Assembly (NCBI GenBank): GCA_016717705.1
Contig: JADKFD010000099.1
Span: 1-64,000 of the forward strand
Length of the DNA stretch: 64,000 bases
Reading direction: 5' to 3'
Source: Rhodanobacteraceae bacterium
GTDB lineage: Bacteria > Pseudomonadota > Gammaproteobacteria > Xanthomonadales > SZUA-5
The notes under the pieces: model-generated
Database searches by the model: none
What the model was told of the DNA's origin: nothing
What the model saw: the letters and a program-made list of their open reading frames with translations, nothing else
Shown here: positions 18,586 through 26,864 of the stretch, in pieces
How positions within the stretch are numbered: the first letter of the stretch is position 1
How the letters are laid out: each line of letters opens with the position of its first letter
Translations under genes and position numbers: made by a program

Positions 18586-19133
18586 GCTTGAGCGGCGCGC
18601 TGGCGGCGCAGAGCCTGGTGGTCAAGCAGGCGATCGACGGCGCGCTGACCATGCCGAGCCTGCAACTGGCGATGGCGATCGAACTGGGGCCGCGCGCGAC
18701 CGAGGCGCTGCAGGCCGGGTTGATGCTGGCCTTCGATGTCGATTGGGAGCTCGACGATGGCCGCGAACTGCACCAGTCGCTGGCGCTGCGCTACTCGCCG
18801 TTGCTGCGCAGCTACCAACTGGCGGTCGGCAACGGACATCCGCAGACCTTCGCCCTGCGCAACGCCCTGCTGGCCGCCATGGAAAACGCCCAGCTGCGCT
18901 GGCCCGATGCCGCTGCCTGCAGCGGGGCCTGCGGCGGCCGCGTGCGCGTACGCCTCGATCCGGCGCAACTGCCGGCGCCATTGCGACTGCCGGCGCTGTT
19001 CGACAGCGACTGGAGTTTTGATAGTGGGTGGAAGGCGGTGAGCGGCGGGCCGGGGGGTCACGTGGCCGCAGGGCCTGCGGGACGGGTCGAAGCGGAGAGG
19101 CCGGAGCAAATGACGCCCGGGACTGTCACGTAG
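18564..19133 (+). CDS. DUF4390 family protein, start and C-terminus uncertain
   Basis: Beta-rich exported protein seen between rsmB and ntrY homologues in Xanthomonadales; function unknown. Visible: signal-like LFAALGLSLSGALAAQ, then LQLAMAIELGPRATEALQAG, FDVDWELDDGRELHQSLALR and the C-terminal LPAPLRLPALFDSDWSFDSG. There is no ATG: CTG at 18564 keeps the hydrophobic leader, while TTG at 18582 overlaps the rsmB stop. The last 30 or so residues (after SGWKAV) are translated from a family B repeat, so the original stop appears to have been displaced by the repeat. Confidence 0.7.
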   Translation: MFAALGLSLSGALAAQSLVVKQAIDGALTMPSLQLAMAIELGPRATEALQAGLMLAFDVDWELDDGRELHQSLALRYSPLLRSYQLAVGNGHPQTFALRNALLAAMENAQLRWPDAAACSGACGGRVRVRLDPAQLPAPLRLPALFDSDWSFDSGWKAVSGGPGGHVAAGPAGRVEAERPEQMTPGTVT

Positions 19134-19160
19134 CCCGCTGCGCGGGCAACGTGACCTACC
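19056..19160. repeat. Family B palindromic repeat, copy 2
   Basis: GGTCACGTGGCCGCAGGG at the left and CTGTCACGTAGCCCGCTGCG and GGCAACGTGACCTACC at the right. It overlaps the 3' end of the DUF4390 reading frame. Confidence 0.75.
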
Positions 19161-19212
19161 TCGCGTCGCGTGCCCCGTGCCCCCTGCCCCGTGCCCCGTT
19201 TCAGAGGTACTC

Positions 19213-21567
19213 GTGAACCTCTGGAAACGCGCACTGCCGCTGCTGGCGTTGGCAATCCTCGCCCTCGGTGCGGTGTACCTGTCCGGGCGCGATGCCGAGG
19301 TCGGGCCGGCGATGGGCGCGGAATGGTGGTGGGTGTTGTCCGCCATGGGGGGTGCGCTGGCGCTGCTGCTGGGCGCACTCGGCCTCGAGGCGTGGCGCCT
19401 GCGTCGTGATGTGCGCGCGCGTGCGCCGGGCGCGCGGCTGAGCTGGCGCCTGCTCAAGCGACTGGCGCTGCTGGTGCTGCCACCGCTGGCCATGTTGTTC
19501 CTGTTTTCCTTGCGCTTCGTGCACGGCGCGGTCGACGGCTGGTTCCGCGTGGACGTCGCCGCCGCGCTGGATGACAGCCTGACCGTGGCCCAGCGCGCGC
19601 TCGACCTGAGCGAGGAGCAGGCGCTGGGGCGCGTGCGCCTGCATGGCCGGCGCATCGACAACGCCGAGGTCGAAGCCGACGATGCCGGGCTGACCGCGGC
19701 GCTCGATGAGCTCGAAGCGCTGGAACTGGTGCTCTACGATCCGCAGCGTCGCCTGGTTGCGCGCGCCGCCGCCGACCCGCGTTTTCTGGCACCCGGTGCG
19801 CCGGACGACAATCTGTGGCGCGCCGCGCGCAGCGGCGGCGAGGCCTCCAGCGTCGACCGCAGCGGTGAGCTGCTGACCATCCTGGCGCTGGTCGATCTGC
19901 CCGGGCGCGACGAGATCCTGCTCGGGCGCTTCGCGCTCGACAACGAGATCGCCACGCTGGCGCAGACCATCGAGAAGCACTACTACGACTACCAGCAGCT
20001 GGCCTTCCTGCGCGGCGCACTCAAGTACACCCTGAGCGTGGTCCTCAGCGTGGTGCTGGTCGCCGCAGTGCTGTTCGCGCTGTACCTGGCTTTCGCGCTG
20101 GCGCGTGGACTGGTCGATCCGCTGCGGCGACTGGTGCAGGCCACGCGCGCGGTGGCGCAAGGCGACTACCGCATTTCGGTGCCGGAAATCAGCGACGACG
20201 AACTCGGCGGCCTGGCGCGTGCCTTCAACCAGATGGCGCGCGAGCTCGACGAAGCCAAGGAACGCCTGCTGCGCGCCGCCGGCGATGCCGAGGCCGGTCG
20301 GCGCTACTTCGAGGGCGTGCTCGACCGTATCTCCTCGGGTGTGCTCAGCCTGGATGGCGCCGGGCGCCTGCGCACCTCCAACGGCTCGGCGCAGGAAATC
20401 CTCGGCGTCGACCTGTCGCCGTGGAACGGTCTGGCGATCGAGCGCCTGGGCAAGGCCGATCCGCCGCTGCAGCCGCTGGTGCAACGGCTGGTCGAGGCGC
20501 TGGCGCGCGAGCCCGGCGACTGGCGCGAGGAAGTGCGCATCCAACGCGGCCAGCAGGAGCAGCGCCTGCTGCTGCGCGGCGCGCGCCTGCCCGGCGGCGA
20601 TGGCGAGGTGGGTGGCCTGGTGCTGGTGTTCGACGACGAATCCGAATACGCCCGCGCCACGCGCGATTCGGCGTGGTCGGAAGTGGCGCGGCGCCTGGCG
20701 CACGAGATCAAGAATCCGCTGACGCCGATCCAGCTGGCCGCCGAACGCCTGCGCCGCAAGTTCCTCGAACGCCTGCCCGAAGCCGATCGCGAGATCCTCG
20801 ATCGCTCCACGCATACCATCGTCGCCCAGGTCGAGGCGCTGAAGGCGATGGTCAACGCCTTCAGCGACTACGCGCGCCCGCCGCGGCTGGAACTCAAGCC
20901 GGTGCGTCTGTCCAAGGTCATGCGCGAAGTGGTCGATCTGTACACCGGCGAGGCCGCGCGCATCGACATCAACCTGCGCATCCCGGACGACGAACCACCG
21001 GTGCGCGCCGACATCGGCCGCGTGCGCCAGTTGCTGCACAACCTCCTGCGTAACGCCGAGGAAGCCCAGCCGGAAGGTCGCGCGCAGGTCGATGTCTCGC
21101 TGCACGGCGCCGCCGAGGGTAGCCGCAACTTCCTCGAACTGGATGTGCGCGACCACGGCCCGGGCATTCCCGACAGCCTGCGCGATCGCCTGTTCGAGCC
21201 GTACACGACGACCAAGACCAAGGGCACCGGCCTCGGGCTGGCGATCGTCAAGAAGATCGTCGAGGAACACGGCGGCCATATCCGCGTCGACAACATGAGC
21301 GACGGCGGCGCGCGCTTCAGGGTGCGCTTTCCGCTTTGCGAAGCATCGCGTGCAGCGGGCGCTCTACAACACCCGCCAAGGGCACGCAAGGGGGGGGCCA
21401 ACCACCGCGCCGTGCGCTTGGGCACGAGGACGGTCGCCGTCACCGCCCCGCGCACATGTGCTCTCTGTGGGGGCGGGTTTCGGTCTTCCAAGCACCCCAA
21501 AGATGCGGTGGGCGCGTCCCACACACGCCCGCCATCGGCGCCATACTGCGGCCTTGACCCACCGTGA
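19213..21567 (+). CDS. NtrY-like membrane sensor histidine kinase
   Basis: 784-residue sensor kinase. It has transmembrane helices near residues 8-25, 40-62 and 82-105, a periplasmic region, and another helix at about 275-300. HAMP (PLRRLVQATRAVAQGDYRIS) and PAS (VLDRISSGVLSLDGAGRLRT) domains follow. The H-box is RRLAHEIKNPLTPIQLAAER (H497), then N-box LLHNLLRNAEEA, G-boxes DHGPGIPD and GTGLGLAIVKKIVEEHGG. The GTG at 19213 has AGAGG upstream. Relatives are followed by an NtrX response regulator; here allantoicase follows instead. The natural end is near 21345 (RFRVRFPL); about 73 further residues are Arg/Pro-rich read-through, probably from an indel or repeat insertion. Confidence 0.9.
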   Translation: MNLWKRALPLLALAILALGAVYLSGRDAEVGPAMGAEWWWVLSAMGGALALLLGALGLEAWRLRRDVRARAPGARLSWRLLKRLALLVLPPLAMLFLFSLRFVHGAVDGWFRVDVAAALDDSLTVAQRALDLSEEQALGRVRLHGRRIDNAEVEADDAGLTAALDELEALELVLYDPQRRLVARAAADPRFLAPGAPDDNLWRAARSGGEASSVDRSGELLTILALVDLPGRDEILLGRFALDNEIATLAQTIEKHYYDYQQLAFLRGALKYTLSVVLSVVLVAAVLFALYLAFALARGLVDPLRRLVQATRAVAQGDYRISVPEISDDELGGLARAFNQMARELDEAKERLLRAAGDAEAGRRYFEGVLDRISSGVLSLDGAGRLRTSNGSAQEILGVDLSPWNGLAIERLGKADPPLQPLVQRLVEALAREPGDWREEVRIQRGQQEQRLLLRGARLPGGDGEVGGLVLVFDDESEYARATRDSAWSEVARRLAHEIKNPLTPIQLAAERLRRKFLERLPEADREILDRSTHTIVAQVEALKAMVNAFSDYARPPRLELKPVRLSKVMREVVDLYTGEAARIDINLRIPDDEPPVRADIGRVRQLLHNLLRNAEEAQPEGRAQVDVSLHGAAEGSRNFLELDVRDHGPGIPDSLRDRLFEPYTTTKTKGTGLGLAIVKKIVEEHGGHIRVDNMSDGGARFRVRFPLCEASRAAGALQHPPRARKGGANHRAVRLGTRTVAVTAPRTCALCGGGFRSSKHPKDAVGASHTRPPSAPYCGLDPP

Positions 21568-21575
21568 TACTCGCC

Positions 21576-22586
21576 ATGGCGCTGCCCAGTCTCGATCCCG
21601 ATGCACCCGAATTCACCCGCCGTTTCGTCAACCTCGCCGATAGCCGGCTGGGCGCGCAGGCGCTGATTGCCAGCGACGATTTCTTCGCCGACAAGCAGCG
21701 CATGCTGAGTCCGCATCCGGCCGAGTTCATCCCCGGCAAGTACGACGACCACGGCAAGTGGATGGATGGCTGGGAAAGCCGGCGCAAGCGCGGTCCAGGC
21801 CACGACTGGTGCGTGGTACGGCTGGCGCGGCCGGGTAACATCTTCGGGGTCGATCTCGACACCAGCCACTTCACCGGCAATTTCCCGCCGGCGGCGTCGA
21901 TCGAAGGCTGCGCTGCCGGGCGGGACGAACCCGCCGCCGACGCCAACTGGTTCCCGCTGCTGCCGGCGGTCAATCTGGGCGGCAATCGCCATCACTATTT
22001 CAGCCTCGACGGCGCGCGCCGCTGTACCCATGTGCGCGTCAATCTGTATCCCGATGGCGGGCTGGCGCGTCTGCGCCTGTACGGCACGCCCGAATACGAT
22101 GCCGGCGCGGCCGACAACGATGGCCTGATCGACCTCGCTGCGGCGATGAACGGCGGCACCGTGGTCGCAGCCAACAATCAACACTTTGGCCTCGCCAGCA
22201 GCCTGCTGCTGCCCGGTCGCGGCGTCAACATGGGCGACGGCTGGGAAACCCGCCGCCGCCGCGAGCCCGGCAACGACTGGTGCATCGTCGCCCTCGCCCG
22301 TCCTGGCGTGCTCAGCGCCATCGAAGTCGACACCTGCCACTTCAAGGGCAACTTCCCGGATCGCTGCTCGCTGCAGGCGGCGCTGGTCGCCGGTGGCACG
22401 CCCGAATCGCTGGTCACCCAGTCGATGTTCTGGCCCGCGCTGCTGCCCGAGCAGAAGCTGCAGATGGACCACCAGCACTTCTTCCGCAGCGAGATCCTGC
22501 AGCACGGCGCGATCAGCCACGTGCGCTTCAACATCCATCCCGATGGCGGCGTGTCGCGGCTGCGGCTGCGCGGGAAGGTGGCGTGA
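21576..22586 (+). CDS. alc: Allantoicase
   Basis: Hydrolyses allantoate to ureidoglycolate and urea (EC 3.5.3.4). The protein has two homologous jelly-roll halves, each with a matching signature: DWCVVRLARPGNIFGVDLDT and DWCIVALARPGVLSAIEVDT, each followed by HFTGNFPP or HFKGNFPD. Conserved FVNLADSRLGAQALIASDDF is at the N-terminus and HVRFNIHPDGGVSRLRLRG at the C-terminus. 336 residues, normal length. The ATG at 21576 is chosen; a GTG at 21564 would add four residues. Followed after about 106 bases by ureidoglycolate lyase, the next enzyme. Confidence 0.95.
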   Translation: MALPSLDPDAPEFTRRFVNLADSRLGAQALIASDDFFADKQRMLSPHPAEFIPGKYDDHGKWMDGWESRRKRGPGHDWCVVRLARPGNIFGVDLDTSHFTGNFPPAASIEGCAAGRDEPAADANWFPLLPAVNLGGNRHHYFSLDGARRCTHVRVNLYPDGGLARLRLYGTPEYDAGAADNDGLIDLAAAMNGGTVVAANNQHFGLASSLLLPGRGVNMGDGWETRRRREPGNDWCIVALARPGVLSAIEVDTCHFKGNFPDRCSLQAALVAGGTPESLVTQSMFWPALLPEQKLQMDHQHFFRSEILQHGAISHVRFNIHPDGGVSRLRLRGKVA

Positions 22587-22692
22587 CAGCCGCCGGCTCG
22601 TCGGAAGTAGGCCGGGTACCCGCGGCCACTGAGCCCGATCAGGCGACGGGCCTGATCCGCGGGACGCCCGGCACGGCGATGCGAAGGTGCAC

Positions 22693-23172
22693 ATGCCGGA
22701 ACTCAAGAGTCGACCCCTGACCCCGAAGCCTTTCGCCCCCTTCGGTGCCGTCATCGACGCCGCCGCCGCGCGCAAGGTGTTCGCGATCAACCGGGGAACC
22801 ACCCAGCGCTACCACGCGCTGGCGACCGTCGACCTCGATGGTGGCCACGCCGCCATCAGCCTGGCACGCGCGCAGCCATTCGCCCCACCGCTGACCATTT
22901 CGATGCTGGAGCGGCATCCGCTCGGCACCCAGGCCTTCGTGCCGCTGAACGGGACACGCTGGGTGGTCGTGGTTGCCGACTCACCCGACGCCACGCCACG
23001 TGCCTTCCTCGCCGATCGCGGCCAGGGCGTGCAATACCATCGCGGCACCTGGCACCACCCGCTGCTCGCCCTCGATCAGGGCGGCGATTTTCTGATCGTC
23101 GATCGCGTTGGCGCGGGTGACAACTGCGAGGAGGTGCGTTTGGCGCAGAGCTGGGTGGTCGCTCCTGTGTAG
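22693..23172 (+). CDS. allA: Ureidoglycolate lyase
   Basis: Splits ureidoglycolate into glyoxylate and urea (EC 4.3.2.3). Cupin-fold family features: LTPKPFAPFGAVIDA at the N-terminus, ISLARAQPFAPPLTISMLER, HPLGTQAFVPL and GVQYHRGTWHHPLLAL. 159 residues. The ATG at 22693 has GAAGG upstream; a GTG at 22687 is also possible. The TAG stop is the first part of a TGTAGGCGCGGCC repeat end, so the repeat supplies the stop codon. Confidence 0.93.
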   Translation: MPELKSRPLTPKPFAPFGAVIDAAAARKVFAINRGTTQRYHALATVDLDGGHAAISLARAQPFAPPLTISMLERHPLGTQAFVPLNGTRWVVVVADSPDATPRAFLADRGQGVQYHRGTWHHPLLALDQGGDFLIVDRVGAGDNCEEVRLAQSWVVAPV

Positions 23173-23317
23173 GCGCGGCCTCGCGCCGGTGGCGCAATCG
23201 CGCAAGCGCGCCAGCACCGCCGTTGGTCCGCGCAGATTGGCGCAAGCGCGCCCTACACACAACCGTTGGTCCGGCAGGACTCGCAAGAATTTGCGAGGAG
23301 CGCGCTTGCGCGCGATG
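23170..23317. repeat. Family C-type repeats between convergent allA and puuD
   Basis: TGTAGGCGCGGCCTCGCGCC at the left, two GGCGCAATCGCGCAAGCGCG/GGCGCAAGCGCGCC units, and GAGGAGCGCGCTTGCGCGCG at the right. These are several partial palindromes of the GTAGGAGCGCGCTTGCGCGC type. Confidence 0.7.
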
Positions 23318-23328
23318 CCTTTGCCGGC

Positions 23329-24528
23329 TCAGCGCCCCGCATGCCAGCGCGCAATCGTCGCCCGCTCGGCCTCGCTCAGCTGGGTCAGATTGCCCGGCGG
23401 CATGATGCGCAGCACGACGACCTGCTGGTGGATCTTGTCGGCGCGAAGTTCGATGTCTTCCGCGGTTTCGAAAAATGCGCCCAACGGCGCGCTGGCCATC
23501 AGCGTCGGCTTGCGCGCATGGCACTGCACGCAGCGCTGCGCCAGGATCGCCTGGACCTGGGCATCGGTCGGCACCGACGGGCCATCGATTGCACCGATCG
23601 ACGGATCCCCGATCACGGCGGGTTCCGGCTTGGGCGCCAGCCAGGCGAAAGTCGCCAGCAGGACCGCGCCGCCGGCCGCCAGCAGCCACCACGCCCGCCC
23701 GCCGCTGTGCCAGAGCACGAAGAACTGGCGGATCAGCGCACCGGCGGTCATGAACAGGGCGAGCACGATCCAGGCGTGCTGGTGCGCGTGCGCCGGGGCG
23801 TAGTGCAGCGACAACATCGCAAACACCACCGGCAAGGTGAAGTAGGTGTTGTGCACCGAGCGCTGCTTGCCGCGCTTGCCGGGCAGCGGATCGGGCACGC
23901 CACCCTGCGCCAGCGTCGCCACCATGCGCTTCTGGCCGGGAATGATGATGAAGAACACGTTGGCCGACATGATCGTCGCCAACGTCGCACCGACCAGCAG
24001 GAACGCGGCGCGCCCGGCGAACAGATGCGTGGCGAGGTAGCACAACGCCAGCACGAACAACGCCACGACGACGCCGAGCAGGCCATCACGAAAGCCGACC
24101 AGACGACAGGCCAGGTCGTAGACCAGATAGCCGGCGGCGAGGAAAGCAACCGCTGCGGCGATGGCCAGCGGCGGCGTCAGTGCCGCCACCGCCGGGTCGA
24201 TCAGGTAGATGTTCGGCTGCGCCAGGTAGAGGATCGACAACAGGGCAAAGCCGCTGAGCCAGGTGGTGTAGGACTTCCACTTGGACCAGTGCAGGTCCTC
24301 CGGCATGTGCGCCGGCGCCACCAGGTATTTCTGCTTGTGATAGAAGCCGCCGCCGTGGACCGACCAGAGTTCGCCGAATACGCCGGGCACCGGGGCCTTC
24401 GCCGGCTTCAACGAGCGATCCAGCATGACGAAATAAAACGACTCGCCGATCCACGCGATCGCCGCGACCACATGCAACCAGCGCAGCAGGAAGGTAGCTG
24501 CCTCGATCCAGAAATCCGCCACGGTCAA
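23329..24528 (-). CDS. puuD: Membrane urate hydroxylase PuuD with C-terminal cytochrome c domain
   Basis: Oxidises urate to 5-hydroxyisourate at the inner membrane. The N-terminal part has about eight transmembrane helices with family motifs (LHVVAAIAWIGESFYFVMLD, VHGGGFYHKQKY, HWSKWKSYTTWLSGF). The C-terminus is a small periplasmic c-type cytochrome with haem motif CVQCH (residues 333-337) and a probable axial Met in VVLRIMPPGNLTQL. This is the PuuD (DUF989) architecture, distinct from soluble cofactor-free uricase; electrons should pass to the respiratory chain. The start is TTG 24528 (overlapping the uraH TGA) or GTG 24522. Cotranscribed with uraH. Confidence 0.93.
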   Translation of the reverse strand: MTVADFWIEAATFLLRWLHVVAAIAWIGESFYFVMLDRSLKPAKAPVPGVFGELWSVHGGGFYHKQKYLVAPAHMPEDLHWSKWKSYTTWLSGFALLSILYLAQPNIYLIDPAVAALTPPLAIAAAVAFLAAGYLVYDLACRLVGFRDGLLGVVVALFVLALCYLATHLFAGRAAFLLVGATLATIMSANVFFIIIPGQKRMVATLAQGGVPDPLPGKRGKQRSVHNTYFTLPVVFAMLSLHYAPAHAHQHAWIVLALFMTAGALIRQFFVLWHSGGRAWWLLAAGGAVLLATFAWLAPKPEPAVIGDPSIGAIDGPSVPTDAQVQAILAQRCVQCHARKPTLMASAPLGAFFETAEDIELRADKIHQQVVVLRIMPPGNLTQLSEAERATIARWHAGR

Positions 24529-24878
24529 CTACCTCGGTAGGTGCTGTAGCTGTAGGGCGATACCAGCAGCGGCACGTGGTAGTGCGCGCTGGCGTCGGCG
24601 ATGCCGAAGCGCAGCGTCACCACGTCGACGAAGCGCGGTTGCGGCAGATCCAGGCCCAGCGCGGCGTAATAGTCGCCCACCGCGAAGTCGAGTTCGTAAA
24701 CACCTGTCTGCAACGCGGCATCGGCCAGCAACGGCGCATCGCAACGGCCATCCGCGTTGGTCCGGCGCTGCTCGATCAACTGCCGGGTTCCGGCCGCCAC
24801 CCGATACAGCTGGAGTTCGATGCCCGCGCCGGGTCGCCCGTGCGCAGTGTCGAGAACGTGGGTGGTCAATCGGCCCAT
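24525..24878 (-). CDS. uraH: 5-hydroxyisourate hydrolase (transthyretin-like)
   Basis: Converts the PuuD product 5-hydroxyisourate to OHCU (EC 3.5.2.17). Family signatures: LTTHVLDTAHGRPGAGIEL at the N-terminus, TNADGRC, and the diagnostic C-terminal YSYSTYRGS. 117 residues from ATG 24878, the length expected of a cytoplasmic form without a signal peptide. It overlaps puuD by four bases (TTGA), so the two are translationally coupled in pathway order. Confidence 0.95.
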   Translation of the reverse strand: MGRLTTHVLDTAHGRPGAGIELQLYRVAAGTRQLIEQRRTNADGRCDAPLLADAALQTGVYELDFAVGDYYAALGLDLPQPRFVDVVTLRFGIADASAHYHVPLLVSPYSYSTYRGS

Positions 24879-24919
24879 ATGCAGTTTCGGTTTCTGTCGG
24901 CCGCTTAGTTTACCCATGC

Positions 24920-24933
24920 TTGACTGCGGTCAG
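24920..24933 (+). promoter_or_regulatory. FNR/Dnr (CRP-family)-type box upstream of nnrS
   Basis: TTGACTGCGGTCAG matches the TTGAY-N4-RTCAA consensus at nine of ten defined positions. Its centre is 65.5 bases upstream of the nnrS ATG. An almost identical site at 26667-26680 has the same spacing to another gene. It also lies 42 bases upstream of the uraH start on the other strand. Confidence 0.65.
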
Positions 24934-24991
24934 TGCGCGTCGATCCTGCCGCAATCGAAGATGGTCGCATTCGCATCAGCCTGGAATCGCC

Positions 24992-26236
24992 ATGAGCGCT
25001 CCGCTTGCTTCTACCCCGGCTTTCAATGCCGCCGAACTGGCGCGCGTGGTTGCCGCCGCGCCGCATCGATTGTTGTTCTTTGGCGGTGCCACGGCCGTGC
25101 TGCTGTCGATGAGCTGGTGGGCACTGGTGCTGGTCGGCCAGCGCAGCGGCGCGGCGGCCATGCCCTTGCCGCTGTTGCCGGCCGGTTGGGCGCATGCGAT
25201 CGGCATGCAGTACCAGGCGCTGCCGATGTTCATGTTCGGTTTCCTGCTCACAGTCTTTCCGCGCTGGATGGGTCTCAAGGCCTACACGCGCTGGCACTAT
25301 CTGCCGGTTGGCGGCAGTCTGCTGGCGGGCTACCTGCTGTTGCATGCCGGTCTGCTCGGGGCGCCGGTGCTGGTGCATGTGGGTCTGGTGCTGAGCATCG
25401 TCGGCTGGGGCGTGGGCCTGACGCTGCTGCTCAAGCTGCTGTGGCAGGACGGCGGCAAGACGTACCACGCGATCGCCTGCTGGTGTGCGCTGGCCTTCGG
25501 TTTTGTCGGCTTGCTGATGAGCGCGCGCTATCTGCACGGCGGCGATGCGCGACTGGTCTTCGGCGCGATCAAGATCGGCACCTTTGGCCTGTTGCTGCCG
25601 GTTTACCTGACGGTGTGCCACCGCATGCTGCCGTTCTTCTCGCAGGCGGTGATTCCCGGCTATCGCGTCTATCGGCCCGGCTGGCTGCTCGGATTGCTGC
25701 TGGCGCTGATCTTCACCCACCTGCTGCTGGAGCTGGCGCACGCCTACACCTGGCTGTGGCTGGTCGACGCACCGCTCGCGGTGCTCTGCGCCTGGCTGTC
25801 GTGGCGCTGGCAATTGTGGGCGGCGCGCAAGGTGCGCCTGCTGTTCGCGCTGCATCTGGGCTTTGCCTGGCTCAGCGTCGCTTTTGCGCTGTACACGCTG
25901 CAGAGTGCCTGGTTCGCCGCCAGCGGCGATTTCATCCTCGCCCGTGCGCCGGTGCACGCGCTGACGGTGGGTTTCTTCGGCAGTCTGCTGGTGGCGATGG
26001 TCACGCGCGTCACCCAGGGGCATTCCGGCCGGCCGCTGGAGATGGGACGGATTCCGTGGCTGTGCTTCTGGCTGTTGCAGGGAGTGGCGGTGCTGCGAAT
26101 CGCCGCCGAATTGCTGCCAGACACGCCAGGTTGGCTGGCGCTGGCGGCGGTCGGCTGGGTGGCGGCTTTCCTGCCCTGGACGTTGCGCTCGGCCTGGATC
26201 TACCTGACGCCGCGGGCGGATGGGCAGCCGGGATGA
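24992..26236 (+). CDS. nnrS: NnrS family haem/copper membrane protein
   Basis: 414-residue polytopic inner-membrane protein with about twelve hydrophobic segments. NnrS features: HRLLFFGGATAVLLSMSWWA, HAIGMQYQALPMFMFGFLLT, FPRWMGL, RMLPFFSQAVIPGY, ALTVGFFGSLLVAMVTRVTQ and GHSGRPLEM. NnrS proteins are linked to nitric-oxide stress tolerance and are often under NO-responsive regulators, which fits the FNR/Dnr-type box upstream. The ATG at 24992 begins the natural protein; upstream in-frame residues are translated leader. A family B repeat follows the stop. Confidence 0.9.
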   Translation: MSAPLASTPAFNAAELARVVAAAPHRLLFFGGATAVLLSMSWWALVLVGQRSGAAAMPLPLLPAGWAHAIGMQYQALPMFMFGFLLTVFPRWMGLKAYTRWHYLPVGGSLLAGYLLLHAGLLGAPVLVHVGLVLSIVGWGVGLTLLLKLLWQDGGKTYHAIACWCALAFGFVGLLMSARYLHGGDARLVFGAIKIGTFGLLLPVYLTVCHRMLPFFSQAVIPGYRVYRPGWLLGLLLALIFTHLLLELAHAYTWLWLVDAPLAVLCAWLSWRWQLWAARKVRLLFALHLGFAWLSVAFALYTLQSAWFAASGDFILARAPVHALTVGFFGSLLVAMVTRVTQGHSGRPLEMGRIPWLCFWLLQGVAVLRIAAELLPDTPGWLALAAVGWVAAFLPWTLRSAWIYLTPRADGQPG

Positions 26237-26307
26237 TGTGGGCCGCAGCCTGGCTCTCATGGAGTGCCGCGGCCGGTGCGCTTGTTCGCGCATCGAACCC
26301 GCAAGTC

Positions 26308-26382
26308 GTAGGTCACGTTGCCCGCGTTGCGGGCTACGTGACAGGCCTCCGGGGTCACGTAGGCCTGGCCAACGTGACCTAC
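26308..26382. repeat. Family B palindromic repeat, copy 3
   Basis: GTAGGTCACGTTGCCCGCG at the left, GCGGGCTACGTGACAGG inside, and GGCCAACGTGACCTAC at the right. It separates convergent nnrS and the 76-residue ORF. Confidence 0.8.
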
Positions 26383-26609
26383 GTCAATGACTTAGGTCTG
26401 TTCGTGGCGCTCGCCGCGGGTCGCCGCAAGCCACCGCCCGATTCGCGCTGTTGCAGAACCCGATAGCCGTCCAGCAACAGCGAGCGCAAGCGGTCGATGG
26501 CGTGGTCGAGGCCAGGATCGGGGCGGACGCGCCGCGCCTGCTCGATCGCATGGGCGGCGCTGTCCAGCGCGCTCAGGTAGAAGTGCAACTGTTCGGTGGC
26601 AGTGGTCAT
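26379..26609 (-). CDS. Small protein of unknown function (76 aa) with FNR/Dnr-type box
   Basis: MTTATEQLHFYLSALDSAAH... is a short helical, cytoplasmic-looking protein (AIEQARRVRPDPGLDHAIDR, LLLDGYRVLQQ) with a basic, disordered tail. No family recognised. Support comes from the helical composition, its position convergent with nnrS, and the TTGACTGCCGTCAG box centred 64.5 bases upstream of the ATG, as for nnrS. The stop lies inside a family B repeat, so the C-terminus may be altered. Confidence 0.55.
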   Translation of the reverse strand: MTTATEQLHFYLSALDSAAHAIEQARRVRPDPGLDHAIDRLRSLLLDGYRVLQQRESGGGLRRPAASATNRPKSLT

Positions 26610-26666
26610 CGGCGAGTCCGGACAAGGGCGGCGACACATGGTCGTCGGCCCGGGCCGCCGCTGTCC

Positions 26667-26680
26667 TTGACTGCCGTCAG
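26667..26680 (-). promoter_or_regulatory. FNR/Dnr (CRP-family)-type box upstream of the 76-aa gene
   Basis: On the given strand it reads TTGACTGCCGTCAG (CTGACGGCAGTCAA on the other). It differs by one base from the box before nnrS and lies at the same distance (64.5 bases) from the start codon it faces. Confidence 0.6.
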
Positions 26681-26864
26681 GTGGAATCACGACCAGCGTC
26701 CGCTGCCGGCATAGAATCGCGACGCCGGATCATCACCTGCGCCGGTCGTGGCTTCCCGCAGAATCGGCTCATCCAGACGCCAGAACGGAATTCAGACAAT
26801 TGACTAAGAATGTCCTAATTCGGCGACGCCAAGCTGTGTGGTTGGCGAATCCCGATTGCGTTGA

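Noticed and set aside
19201..21279. 692-residue minus-strand ORF opposite the NtrY-like gene
   Set aside because: Its composition (His/Gln/Arg-rich) is that of an antisense shadow, and the plus-strand frame carries complete kinase motifs.
23266..24540. 424-residue plus-strand ORF opposite puuD
   Set aside because: No motifs and shadow-like composition; puuD on the minus strand has membrane helices and a haem motif.
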